Of a stretch of 64,000 bases of DNA, positions 34,588-42,251 are shown one piece after another (positions within the stretch are counted from its first letter, which is position 1; every line of letters starts with the position of its first letter). The DNA is from Halogranum amylolyticum (GTDB lineage: Archaea; Halobacteriota; Halobacteria; Halobacteriales; Haloferacaceae), in assembly GCF_900110465.1 (NCBI RefSeq), contig NZ_FODV01000022.1, positions 1 to 64,000 of the forward strand, given 5' to 3'. A model generated the notes under the pieces. It was not told the DNA's origin. It ran no database searches and saw only the letters and a list, made by a program, of their open reading frames with translations. The translations under genes were made by a program, and so were the position numbers.

Positions 34588-35547
34588 ATGACAGACTCGT
34601 TTCGTGGCCGACAGCGCGAACGTGAGCGCGAGCGCGAGACCGACACCGAGTCCGAACGGGGGGAACAGACGTGTCCGGAGTGTAACTCCGACCGCCTCGT
34701 CCACAGTGAGGGCGAGCTGGTCTGTGACGACTGTGGACTCGTCGTCGACGAGAGCAACATCGACCGTGGGCCGGAGTGGCGCGCGTTCAACCACTCGGAA
34801 CGACAGTCGAAGTCCCGGGTCGGCGCACCGACGACGAAGACGATGCACGACAAGGGGTTGACGACGACTATCGACTGGCAGAACAAAGACGCCTACGGGC
34901 GGTCGCTCTCCTCGGAGAAGCGCTCCCAGATGCACCGGCTGCGGAAGTGGCAGGAGCGCATCCGGACGAAGGACGCCGGCGAGCGGAACCTCCAGTTCGC
35001 GCTGAGCGAGATGGACCGGATGGCCTCTGCGCTCGGTGTCCCCGACTCCGTCCGGGAGGTGGCGTCGGTCATCTACCGGCGGGCGCTCAACGAAGATCTC
35101 ATCCGCGGACGCTCCATCGAGGGCGTCGCCACGAGCGCGCTCTACGCCGCCTGCCGCCAGGAGGGGATCCCGCGGAGCCTCGACGAGGTCGCCGAAGTCT
35201 CGCGCGTCTCCCAGAAGGAGATCGGCCGGACGTATCGCTACGTCTCCCAAGAGCTCGGACTCGAACTCAAACCCGTCGACCCCAAACAGTTCGTCCCCCG
35301 GTTCGCGAGCGAACTCGAACTCAGCAAGGAGGTGCAGTCGAAGGCCAACGAGATCATCGACGTCTCCGCGGAGAAAGGGTTGCTGTCGGGGAAGTCGCCG
35401 ACGGGGTTCGCCGCCGCCGCCATCTACGCCGCCTCGCTGCTCTGCAACGAGAAGAAGACGCAACGCGAGGTCGCCGACGTCGCACAGGTCACCGAGGTCA
35501 CCATCCGCAACCGCTATCAGGAACAGATCGAAGCGATGGGACTCTGA
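34588..35547 (+). CDS. tfb: Transcription initiation factor TFB
   Basis: 319 residues. The zinc ribbon (CPECN, CDDCG at about residues 29-49) is followed by the B-reader/linker (RGPEWRAFN) and two cyclin repeats, the second ending in VTEVTIRNRYQEQIEAMG, the BRE-recognising helix region. TFB recruits RNA polymerase to TBP-bound promoters. Haloarchaea carry several TFBs with different target sets. ATG 34588 is chosen. An upstream in-frame ATG adds 19 atypical residues. The N-terminal RERERERE run is unusual. Confidence 0.93.
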   Translation: MTDSFRGRQRERERERETDTESERGEQTCPECNSDRLVHSEGELVCDDCGLVVDESNIDRGPEWRAFNHSERQSKSRVGAPTTKTMHDKGLTTTIDWQNKDAYGRSLSSEKRSQMHRLRKWQERIRTKDAGERNLQFALSEMDRMASALGVPDSVREVASVIYRRALNEDLIRGRSIEGVATSALYAACRQEGIPRSLDEVAEVSRVSQKEIGRTYRYVSQELGLELKPVDPKQFVPRFASELELSKEVQSKANEIIDVSAEKGLLSGKSPTGFAAAAIYAASLLCNEKKTQREVADVAQVTEVTIRNRYQEQIEAMGL

Positions 35548-35585
35548 TCCGACGGCCGTCCCTCTCGGCGGACGGTCGGCCCGTG

Positions 35586-35597
35586 GATATATAAATA
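35586..35597 (+). promoter_or_regulatory. Strong TATA element with no gene behind it
   Basis: GATATATAAATA, just after tfb, is the best TATA match in this area, with an AAAAGCAAG tract downstream. No rightward gene starts within a kilobase. The 250 bases 35548-35797 contain no convincing ORF. It may drive a non-coding RNA or an antisense transcript over the DICT gene. Confidence 0.4.
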
Positions 35598-35797
35598 CCT
35601 GATAATGCAGGGGTAAAAGCAAGGGGGCCAGCGGAACTACCGTTATCCGTCACCGCGCGGGATGTGCCCGTCTCCGTGTCGGTGCGTGCCTCTGACAGCG
35701 ATCCGAGGGCGAGTTTGCCCGACTCGCTCGTTGGACCCCCACGACGTCGGCCCTCCGTTCGACGGCCGACAGACGGGGTCAGTTTCTCGCGACACGC

Positions 35798-36562
35798 TCA
35801 CCGAGAGCGGAGACGACGTCCGGATCGATCGCTCTCGTCGTCGCCGCCGTCGGTCTCGGCGAGCGCGTAGGTCGTCGTCAGGTGGTCGAGAATGTAGTCG
35901 ACGGTGTCGGCTCCGTACGTCCAGAAGCCGAAGAACGAGCGTGGCTCGCGCTCCTCGGCGACGAGCGCGCACTTGTTCGCGTCGACGCCACCCCCGTCGT
36001 AGACGACGAACCAGGACCGTGCGATCTCGGTGGTGTCCTCGAGGTGGAGACGGACGCTGCTGTCGTGGGGGACGTCCGTGTCGGGGGTCGCGTAGACGTG
36101 GACGTCGAGTTCGCCCCGCGCCCCAAGTCGTTCGTACACGTCGCGTTGTGCGGTAAACGTCGACAGCGTCTGGAAGCCGGCGTGGAGTTGCCCTCGGCCG
36201 GCCCGCCAGGCGCGGTCTTCGATCTCTCGGGAGGCGGCGACCATCCGGCCGGTGTCGAACGAGGTGAACATCGTCTCGTCCATCGCGTCGAGGATCGGTC
36301 GGTACGACGCGTCGGTGAACCCCGGTTCGGTCCGCGCTTCCTCCTCTAGCAGTTCGGCGACGCTCGAAGCGGTGAGAAACCTGTCCTGCTCGCCCAACAC
36401 GACGTACTCGGCGGGTGTGGATTCGGAGCGATCCTCGACGACTCGGACGTTCCGGTCGACGAAGTACTCGCGGAGGCTGTCTGCGACTTCGGTGTCGGCG
36501 TTGACGACGGTGAGTGTCTTCTCGTGGTCTTCGACGCCCGCAATCAGTTCCGAGAGCGACAT
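35798..36562 (-). CDS. DICT sensory domain protein
   Basis: 254 residues. The DICT domain begins SLSELIAGVEDHEKTLTVVN and includes the FTSFDTGRMVAASREIEDRAWR stretch. The C-terminal part ends with a charged, disordered tail. DICT domains accompany GGDEF, HD and HTH domains and are thought to sense light or redox signals. Stand-alone haloarchaeal versions are probable signal-transduction proteins. ATG 36562 is chosen. Confidence 0.85.
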   Translation of the reverse strand: MSLSELIAGVEDHEKTLTVVNADTEVADSLREYFVDRNVRVVEDRSESTPAEYVVLGEQDRFLTASSVAELLEEEARTEPGFTDASYRPILDAMDETMFTSFDTGRMVAASREIEDRAWRAGRGQLHAGFQTLSTFTAQRDVYERLGARGELDVHVYATPDTDVPHDSSVRLHLEDTTEIARSWFVVYDGGGVDANKCALVAEEREPRSFFGFWTYGADTVDYILDHLTTTYALAETDGGDDESDRSGRRLRSR

Positions 36563-36647
36563 TCGCTTGCAGTTTGAAGGGGCGACACGCACTTGTGTGT
36601 TTGCATACCCCGGGGACGATGGTCAGCGACGGTCGTCCTCCCCACAG

Positions 36648-36665
36648 GGGTTATACATATAACCC
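36648..36665. promoter_or_regulatory. Inverted repeat around a TATA box upstream of the DICT gene
   Basis: GGGTTATA and TATAACCC flank a CA centre, so both strands carry a TATA-like element inside an 8-bp dyad. It lies 86-103 bases before the DICT start. A second imperfect dyad (GGACGA...TCGTCC, 36613-36637) lies in the presumed leader. Confidence 0.4.
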
Positions 36666-36705
36666 TACTTGCCGACCGATGTTCAGTATCTAACCAGTAG
36701 CTTAT

Positions 36706-36909
36706 TCATTCATACGTCCGTACGTCTAGTTGCAATTCGAACTCCTTGCCCGGAGGACAGCTCGAATTGTGGCATTCCGGATTCGCACCGGGTGTGAGCC
36801 ATAGCCCCGGCGCGACTCTTAGATCGATTCTCCGAACCACCTCGCCGCAGAGTGACTCCGCTCGGATGTGGAGCGAGTCGTACCACTCTCCTGACTTCTC
36901 ATATCGCAT
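36706..36909 (-). CDS. Hypothetical protein in a low-GC islet
   Basis: 67 residues from ATG 36909. The chain reads as a beta-rich domain (SGEWYDSLHIRAES, RRIDLRVAPGLWLTP) with CHNSSC near residue 46. Codons include many AT-ending ones (AGA, CTA, TCA, AAT), unlike the neighbours. A longer frame to 37041 and a plus-strand ORF at 36746 compete. I favour this strand because its codons are sensible, but certainty is low. Promoter for the minus strand not identified. Confidence 0.4.
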   Translation of the reverse strand: MRYEKSGEWYDSLHIRAESLCGEVVRRIDLRVAPGLWLTPGANPECHNSSCPPGKEFELQLDVRTYE

Positions 36910-37124
36910 AACAGCGTCTGACGGCCGGATGACGGGTTTTCTTACCCTCGGAGCAGAAACGACTCTCCATGCCTGGTTTGGGTGGCACCCCACGACGGTC
37001 ACCGTCGAACAACTCACTCCGTGAGCGCTGTGTAACTGCACTCTCCTCTCTCGGGGGGGACGACGGCCGTCGATCGAATCAGGGGCCGCTCATCACTCAC
37101 GAGTTCGTCAACGGACTACTGCTC

Positions 37125-37424
37125 ATGCTGGGGGTCAGACTGCTCCTCACCGGCGTCTTCGTCTACCTGGTCGCGCCGGACCCGCTTCTGGTCGGGCTGT
37201 TCCACCTCGTGTTGTCGATCCCACGGCTCGCACGTCGCTTCTCGGGCGATACGGGCGGACTGCTCGACGGCGTGCGTGGCGGCGTGGCCGAGCGGGTCGG
37301 CGGACTGCGGTCGAACGCCGGCCGGTCCTCGCGCTCCTCGCGGTCGAGTCGACGGAGCGGTTCCGCTCGGTCCCGTTCCCGCTCTCGCTCGTCGCGGTCC
37401 GGTTCGAGCAAAGAACGGCTCTGA
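37125..37424 (+). CDS. Membrane protein with serine/arginine-rich tail
   Basis: 99 residues from ATG 37125: two hydrophobic segments (LGVRLLLTGVFVYLVA and LLVGLFHLVLSIP), then a tail made almost only of serine, arginine and glycine (RSSRSSRSSRRSG and so on). The frame is open to 36969, so the true start may lie further upstream. A strongly basic tail is unusual in a halophile's acidic proteome. Function unknown. Confidence 0.55.
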   Translation: MLGVRLLLTGVFVYLVAPDPLLVGLFHLVLSIPRLARRFSGDTGGLLDGVRGGVAERVGGLRSNAGRSSRSSRSSRRSGSARSRSRSRSSRSGSSKERL

Positions 37425-37470
37425 GACCACGCCGTCGGTTTGATAGCGGTGGCCGCTCTGGAGTCGGACG

Positions 37471-37894
37471 GTGAACGCTCATCTACTCGAACCAACACTT
37501 CCTCATCTCGGTTGTCGTCGGCGCCGCCGTCGCCCTCGCGGACGTCACTGCCAGCTACCCCTGGTGGTTCCTCGTCGGCTACGCCGCCGTCGTCGGCGTC
37601 GGTATCGACTTCGATCACTTCCTCGTCGCCCGCCTGAACACCGGCGAGTGGACGGCGGTCCGGCGCTGTCTCCGTGACCCACGGATCGTCTTCACCGAGC
37701 AGAACGCCATCTTCGAAGAGGGCGACGTCGGGACGCTCCGCCGACTCCTGAGCCACGTCGTCATCGGCGGTGTCGTCGTCACCGGACTGCTCGTCGTCGA
37801 CGTCTTCCTCGCGGTCTTCACCGCGGTCGTCCTCTACGCCCACCTGCTCTCGGATCTCGTCTGGGACGTGCTCGCCGAGGCCGGCCGGGTCTGA
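37471..37894 (+). pseudogene. Membrane protein gene with a frame break at its start
   Basis: From 37481 to the stop at 37892-37894 a frame of 137 residues has excellent haloarchaeal codon use: IYSNQHFLISVVVGAA, a second helix, VGIDFDHFLVARLNTGEW, then LRRLLSHVVIGGVVVTG and a last helix with HLLSDLVWD. The HFL, DFDHF, SH and HLLSD motifs resemble membrane-bound metal hydrolases (DUF457-like). No ATG, GTG or TTG occurs in this frame after an upstream TGA. A GTG at 37471, with a TATA-like TTTGATAG about 30 bases before it, is one base out of frame. Either one base was lost or gained, or an unusual start is used. Confidence 0.65.
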
Positions 37895-37959
37895 CGCCGT
37901 GGGTTCGCCCCGCTCTGCGTCCCGAACCGCTTTTATCACTCCCTCACGCTGGCGAAGAT

Positions 37960-38781
37960 ATGGATCGTCCGTTGCTTGTCGCGCTGGTCGTCGGGGTGCT
38001 GCAGGGCGTCTTCGAGTGGCTCCCCATCTCCAGCGAGGGCAACATCGCCATCGCGCTGACCGCGCTCGGGTCGTCGCCGGAGACGGCCGTCTCGTTCGCG
38101 CTCTTCCTGCACGCCGGGACGGCGCTCTCGGCGACCGTCTACTACCGCGACGAACTTCGTACGGAACTCGCTCGACTGCCGGCGTGGCGACCCGGCGACG
38201 CCTTCGACGGCGAGACGGCGACGCTCTCGTTTCTCGCGGTCGCCACCGTCGTCTCGGGCGTCGTCGCGATGGCCGCCTACACGGCGCTGAAAGACCTCGT
38301 CTCGGCGCTCACTGGCGGCGCGTTCGTCGCGCTCGTCGGCGGTCTCCTCGTGTTCACCGGGCTGCTCCAGCGGTTCGCGGGGACGCTGGCGCTCGGCGAC
38401 CGCACCCGGCCGGACGCCGTCGACGCCGTCCTCGTCGGTGCACTACAGGGGATCGCGGTGTTGCCGGGCGTCTCCCGCTCGGGAACGACCGCGAGCGCAC
38501 TGCTCCTGCGTGGGCACGACGGTCCGGCCTCGTTCCGACTCTCGTTTCTGCTCTCGATCCCCGCCGCACTCGGCGGCGGCGTCCTCGCGCTCGCCGACAG
38601 CGGCGGGCTGCCCGGCATCACGCTGGAGGCCGCGGTCGTCTCGCTCGTCGTCGCCGCGCTCGTCGGCTACGTGACTATCGGCGCGCTGATGCGACTGGTA
38701 AGAAGAGTCCCGTTCTGGGGGATCTGCGTCGGTCTCGGCGGGCTCGCCGTCGTCGGCGGACTCGGCGTGACCGCGCTGTGA
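37960..38781 (+). CDS. uppP: Undecaprenyl/polyprenyl-diphosphate phosphatase (UppP/BacA type)
   Basis: 273 residues, eight helices. The first motif is GVFEWLPISSEGN, a variant of the bacterial GLTEFLPVSSTGH, and the second is LPGVSRSGTTASALL, intact with the active arginine. In bacteria this enzyme recycles the C55 lipid carrier. In archaea, which use dolichol carriers for N-glycosylation, it probably recycles dolichyl diphosphate. TATA-like CTTTTATCAC lies about 30 bases upstream. Confidence 0.9.
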   Translation: MDRPLLVALVVGVLQGVFEWLPISSEGNIAIALTALGSSPETAVSFALFLHAGTALSATVYYRDELRTELARLPAWRPGDAFDGETATLSFLAVATVVSGVVAMAAYTALKDLVSALTGGAFVALVGGLLVFTGLLQRFAGTLALGDRTRPDAVDAVLVGALQGIAVLPGVSRSGTTASALLLRGHDGPASFRLSFLLSIPAALGGGVLALADSGGLPGITLEAAVVSLVVAALVGYVTIGALMRLVRRVPFWGICVGLGGLAVVGGLGVTAL

Positions 38782-38782
38782 T

Positions 38783-39016
38783 CTACAGCGTGTCCCGCTC
38801 GCTCGGGTCGCCCTCGTCGGTGTCGAAGAGGTTCCCCTCGATGCCCTCCTCGAACCCGCTTCGGTCGTCGGCCGGACCGGTTCCTGCGTTGTACGCTTCG
38901 AGCCCGGCAGTCAGCAGTTCTTCGACCGCCTGTTCTTCGGTGACGAACTCCTCGTCGACCATCCGCTCGAACCGGAAGTGAACGTCGTCGGACAGGTTAA
39001 CTTCGACCTTTGGCAT
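38783..39016 (-). CDS. DUF7120-like small protein, CopG-related
   Basis: 77 residues, acidic. MPKVEVNLSDDVHFRFERMV followed by EEFVTEEQAVEELLTAG has the strand-helix-helix arrangement of ribbon-helix-helix proteins, though the DNA-contact strand is acidic. The tail is disordered. I recall it as DUF7120. It converges with uppP, leaving one base. Confidence 0.75.
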   Translation of the reverse strand: MPKVEVNLSDDVHFRFERMVDEEFVTEEQAVEELLTAGLEAYNAGTGPADDRSGFEEGIEGNLFDTDEGDPSERDTL

Positions 39017-39221
39017 GCGCCTCCGTTCGTTGGCTGGCCGTAAGAACGCTTGGAATCCACGGCTTACTACCGGGTAAGCGTCGCGAGTTACATCCCTGTT
39101 ATCTTGCTTTCATATAGGTGTACGGGCTACTGTTGGGTGATGATACACGGAACCTCGACCCGTCAGGCGAGTTCGTCTTCCACCGGGCGTCCAGCGGTGT
39201 CGGACACGGAGGTGACTCGGC

Positions 39222-39431
39222 GTGAGTAAAGCACGGTCCCGCCTCAGACCGACGACCGGTGAGTGGCCCGACTTCACCCTCGACTACACGTTCAACCCCG
39301 ACCTCGACGGCGTCGTCGGCGAGTTCGCCCCCGACGAGGTCGTCCTGTTCGACCGCGAGCGAGGGATGACCGCGACGCAGTGGCTGTCCGCCGAACGCGG
39401 GTCGTACGTCTCGCTCGACGAGGTCCGGTGA
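39222..39431 (+). CDS. DUF7511-like small protein (paralogue of the gene at 16752)
   Basis: 69 residues from GTG 39222. The C-terminal DEVVLFDRERGMTATQWLSA and ERGSYVSLDEVR match the conserved part of the 105-residue protein at 16752. A 29-codon ORF from ATG 39140 ends across this start (GTGAGTAA), which could provide translational coupling. Function unknown. Confidence 0.7.
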   Translation: MSKARSRLRPTTGEWPDFTLDYTFNPDLDGVVGEFAPDEVVLFDRERGMTATQWLSAERGSYVSLDEVR

Positions 39432-39432
39432 G

Positions 39433-39756
39433 ATGAACGACTCGTCCACGCCGGTCGGAACGTCCACCACGTCGGATGCGGCGGACGCAGCGAGCGTCTC
39501 ACGGACGTCCGGCTACGTCGTCTCCCGGCGTGGACTCGGAAGGTCGTCGCTCGCCCGCTGCGTTCGCTCGCTTCGACTGGTCGCGTTCTGGGTCGCCGTG
39601 ATGCTCCCGTGCTACGCGATCTGGCTCCTGTTCGGCGGCCTCTCGGCCGCCGAGGCTCCGCTGTTCGTGGCGACGGTGCTCTTCGACTGTTCGGCGTTCG
39701 TCGTCGGACACAACCACCGCTCGCCGTCTGTCGCCACCGGGCGGCTCACGCCGTAG
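39433..39756 (+). CDS. Small membrane protein
   Basis: 107 residues: a Ser/Thr-rich N-terminal half, a basic RCVRSLRL stretch and two hydrophobic helices (about residues 50-71 and 76-92) ending in GHNHRSPS. ATG 39433 begins one base after the previous stop, so both belong to one operon and may interact. Unrecognised family. Confidence 0.7.
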   Translation: MNDSSTPVGTSTTSDAADAASVSRTSGYVVSRRGLGRSSLARCVRSLRLVAFWVAVMLPCYAIWLLFGGLSAAEAPLFVATVLFDCSAFVVGHNHRSPSVATGRLTP

Positions 39757-39822
39757 TCCGGAAAAAGCAGGCGTCGGATCCGGTCGTCGTCGACTGCGTC
39801 GTGTTCGGTTCGGTCGTTCCCG

Positions 39823-39984
39823 TCACCAGAGCTGGAGTGCGGGCGTGTCGCACTCGTCGCAGACGACTGCCTCGTTGTCCTTGTACGTCCCCTCGACTAG
39901 CGTTCCGTCGGTGCAGTACTCGCAGTCGCGTTCGCGGAGCTTCTCGACGAGCGCGTTCCGACCGGTTGGGTTTGCCTGGCTCAT
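39823..39984 (-). CDS. Small zinc-finger protein (HVO_A0556-like)
   Basis: 53 residues with two CxxC knuckles: CEYCTDGTL and CDECDTPALQLW, forming one zinc ribbon. The pattern agrees with the haloarchaeal family I know as HVO_A0556-type zinc finger. Function unknown. Some tiny haloarchaeal zinc fingers affect motility or biofilm formation. Confidence 0.8.
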   Translation of the reverse strand: MSQANPTGRNALVEKLRERDCEYCTDGTLVEGTYKDNEAVVCDECDTPALQLW

Positions 39985-40108
39985 GACTATAGCTGTTGGT
40001 CTGGACGTCGAACACAAGTATCTGTTGGCGACGACACAGTATTGCCGGCCCGGGTCCGCTCGACGAACGCGCTCGCGGTGATCCTCGCCCGGGAGGACCG
40101 GAACTTCC

Positions 40109-40813
40109 TCACTGTGGCCGGTGTGTCTCGCCGACGCCGTTCGACGGCTGTCGGTCAGTCGAGCCGTCGCCCGCCTCGTAGACGAGCGTCTCGGCGACGA
40201 GCGCCCGGGTCGCCCGCCGGAGCCGCTCGGAGACCGCCTGATCGGAGATACCGAACTGCGTGGCGAGCTCGGCGAGCGACACGCTTCGGGGGATGTCGTA
40301 GTAGCCGCGCTCGAACGCGGCGAGCAGCGTCTCGCGCTGCGCGTCGGTGAGGACGCAGCCGTCGGTGCCAACACCGGACTGCGGTGCGTAGATCGCCTGC
40401 AGGTCGAACGCGGCGCCGAGCGCCGTGCCACGCGTCCAGAAGGTCTCGAACGCCGCCCGGTTCGGAAAGCGCATCCGGAGTTCGTACACCCCGTCGCTGG
40501 CGGAGGCGTCCAACACGAGCGCGTCGACCTCGCCGGCGATCCGATACAGGTGGAGATCGAGGATGTGGGGTGCGTAGGTGATGCGGTACAGCCGTCCGAT
40601 CTCCGTCGTCTCCAGTCGGAGCCAGTCAGTGATGCTCTCGTCGTCGGGAAGTGCTGCCTCGAACGCGTCGACGCCCGCCCCGGTCGCCCAGAAGACGTTC
40701 CGAAGCGGGTCGTCAGGCGTGCTGTACAGCTGTTCGAGTCTGACGGTGACGTCCGGGGCAGCCTGGAGGCTGTCCCGGAGCACCTCGGCTTCGAGGTGGA
40801 ACTCGGCGATCAC
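40109..40813 (-). CDS. HTH-10 (Bat-type) transcription regulator
   Basis: 234 residues from GTG 40813. N-terminal GAF-like sensor region (EFHLEAEVLRDSLQAAP...NVFWATG) of the BAT-associated type. The C-terminal HTH-10 domain runs LTDAQRETLLAAFERGYYDIPRSVSLAELATQFGISDQAVSERLRRA (residues about 165-211). These regulators control bacterio-opsin, DMSO reductase and other targets. The open frame reaches 41068, but the added 85 residues look non-coding and GTG 40813 gives the usual family N-terminus. Confidence 0.88.
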   Translation of the reverse strand: MIAEFHLEAEVLRDSLQAAPDVTVRLEQLYSTPDDPLRNVFWATGAGVDAFEAALPDDESITDWLRLETTEIGRLYRITYAPHILDLHLYRIAGEVDALVLDASASDGVYELRMRFPNRAAFETFWTRGTALGAAFDLQAIYAPQSGVGTDGCVLTDAQRETLLAAFERGYYDIPRSVSLAELATQFGISDQAVSERLRRATRALVAETLVYEAGDGSTDRQPSNGVGETHRPQ

Positions 40814-41113
40814 GATGAGAGTAGATCGTGTGCTGTCGCTATGAACGTACTGTGTGCTAATATGTCGTAGCTCGTCGGAGAGAACTCGTGGGTCGGCGCG
40901 TGTCGAAAGGTCGACGAACAGTGTCAGAGGCAGGTCGACCCCCCAGCCGGCTCGTCTGAGAGCCTGCGAAAGAAGAGAGTCCTTCGAGACGGATGTACAG
41001 TGGGCTTGGCTATTCAGGGTCCGGCCGTCTCTCGGCGGAGTGGAGGCGTCGCAGCGGCCGACGGCCACGCCGGCGGACCGGACGCAGCATCGCCGGACGA
41101 GTCGGGTTCCCTA
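40814..41113. other. 300-base gap between the HTH-10 regulator and the ureF remnant
   Basis: AT-rich bases near 40840-40870 (ATGAACGTACTG, GCTAATATG) should hold the promoter of the leftward regulator. The rest shows only shadow frames. No repeat or RNA gene seen. Confidence 0.45.
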
Positions 41114-41386
41114 TCAGCTCACGAACAGTCGCCGCTCGGCCCGTTCGTGGTGCATCGACAGCACGTCGACCATCGGCGCGAACGACCGGACTTCGTCGAG
41201 CGGTCGCGTCTCGTAGTCGTCGACGAGGTCGGCGACGACGGGCTTCAGCGCGTGGAGCAGGCGCTGGGTGTCCGTGTGGCCGAGACGGAGCAGGCGCTGG
41301 GCGGCTCCGAGCAACCCGACGACGAACCCGTACCCCTGTGCGAGACAGGCCGTCTGCCGCGGGACGTCGAGTCGCGCCGCCAGCAC
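41114..41386 (-). pseudogene. ureF: 3' fragment of urease accessory gene ureF
   Basis: The 90 residues correspond to the C-terminal third of UreF: a helix GFVVGLLGAAQRLLRL, GHTDTQRLLHALKPVV, then SFAPMVDVLSMHHERAERRLFVS, which matches the end of the family (D..S..HE...RLF.S). A full UreF has about 230 residues. The missing front cannot be found, since the frame runs back into the nikO stop region with no usable start. No other urease gene is in the window. It lies 43 bases behind nikO on the same strand. Confidence 0.7.
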
Positions 41387-41429
41387 GATATCGGCCGTCG
41401 CCTCGGCGTTCCTCGACCCAGTCGCGTCG

Positions 41430-42251
41430 TCACCCGTCGTCGAGCAACGCGCGGAGCGTCGTCTCCGCCTCCGGCATCGACACCGGGACGTCGTCGCCGT
41501 CGACGCCGTCGAGGTCGTCGAAGAGTCTGACGAGCGTCGGCGGGCGCAGTCCCGCGGTGCGCAACCGCTCGCGGTCGGTCAGCACCTCGCGAGGCGTCCC
41601 GTCGGCGACGACCCGGCCGTCCGGGCCGAGGAGACAGACGCGGTCTGCGACCGCCGGCACGAGATCCGGGTCGGGCGTGGCGACGACCGTCGTCACGCCG
41701 TCGGCCGCGAGGTCGTCGAGCGCGTCGAGGATGCGACGGCGGTTCTGCGCGTCGAGGTGGCTCACTGGCTCGTCGAGCAGGAGCACCTCCGGCTCCGTCG
41801 AGAGCGCCGCGGCGAACGCGGCGCGGCGCTTCTCGCCGCCGCTCAGACGGAACGGCGGCCGGTCGAGGAGGTGCTCGAGGTCGAACCGCGCCGCCAACTC
41901 CGTGACTCGATCGTCGATCTCGGCCGTCGACAGTCGGAGCTGTCGCGGACCGTACTCGAGATCCTCGCGCACCGTCGGGTTGAACAGGTAGTCGTCGGCG
42001 TCCTGCAGGAGCACGGCGAGCCGGTCCCGGACCGTGTCGACGTCGCGGTCGCCGAACCAGCGGACGGACCCCTCGTCCGGGTCGTGGAGACCGCCGAGCA
42101 GCTGCAGCAGCGTGCTCTTGCCGGCGCCGTTGGCGCCGAGCAGGGCGACGCGCGTCCCCGGGTCGACGCGGAGACTCGCGCCGTCGACGGCGACGGTGCC
42201 GTCGGGGTGACGGTAGGTCACGTCGCGGGCGTCGACGACGGGGTCGGTCAC
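41430..42251 (-). CDS. nikO: Nickel ECF-type transporter, ATPase subunit NikO
   Basis: 273 residues. Walker A GANGAGKST, Q-loop VLLQDADDYLFNPTV, signature RLSGGEKRR and Walker B VLLLDEPVSHLD are intact. It powers nickel (or cobalt) uptake with NikMNQ. Nickel is the likelier substrate because of the nikR gene and urease remnant next to it. GTG start overlapping the nikQ stop (GTGA). A longer frame upstream is a shadow within nikQ. Confidence 0.9.
   Translation of the reverse strand: MTDPVVDARDVTYRHPDGTVAVDGASLRVDPGTRVALLGANGAGKSTLLQLLGGLHDPDEGSVRWFGDRDVDTVRDRLAVLLQDADDYLFNPTVREDLEYGPRQLRLSTAEIDDRVTELAARFDLEHLLDRPPFRLSGGEKRRAAFAAALSTEPEVLLLDEPVSHLDAQNRRRILDALDDLAADGVTTVVATPDPDLVPAVADRVCLLGPDGRVVADGTPREVLTDRERLRTAGLRPPTLVRLFDDLDGVDGDDVPVSMPEAETTLRALLDDG

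Noticed and set aside
36746..37024. 92-codon plus-strand ORF in the low-GC islet
   Set aside because: It has no promoter at a sensible distance and weaker protein-like character than the minus-strand frame; listed only as a competitor.
37163..37939. 258-codon minus-strand frame over the broken membrane gene
   Set aside because: Highly acidic shadow (Asp/Glu repeats from antisense GTC/CTC codons) without any motif.
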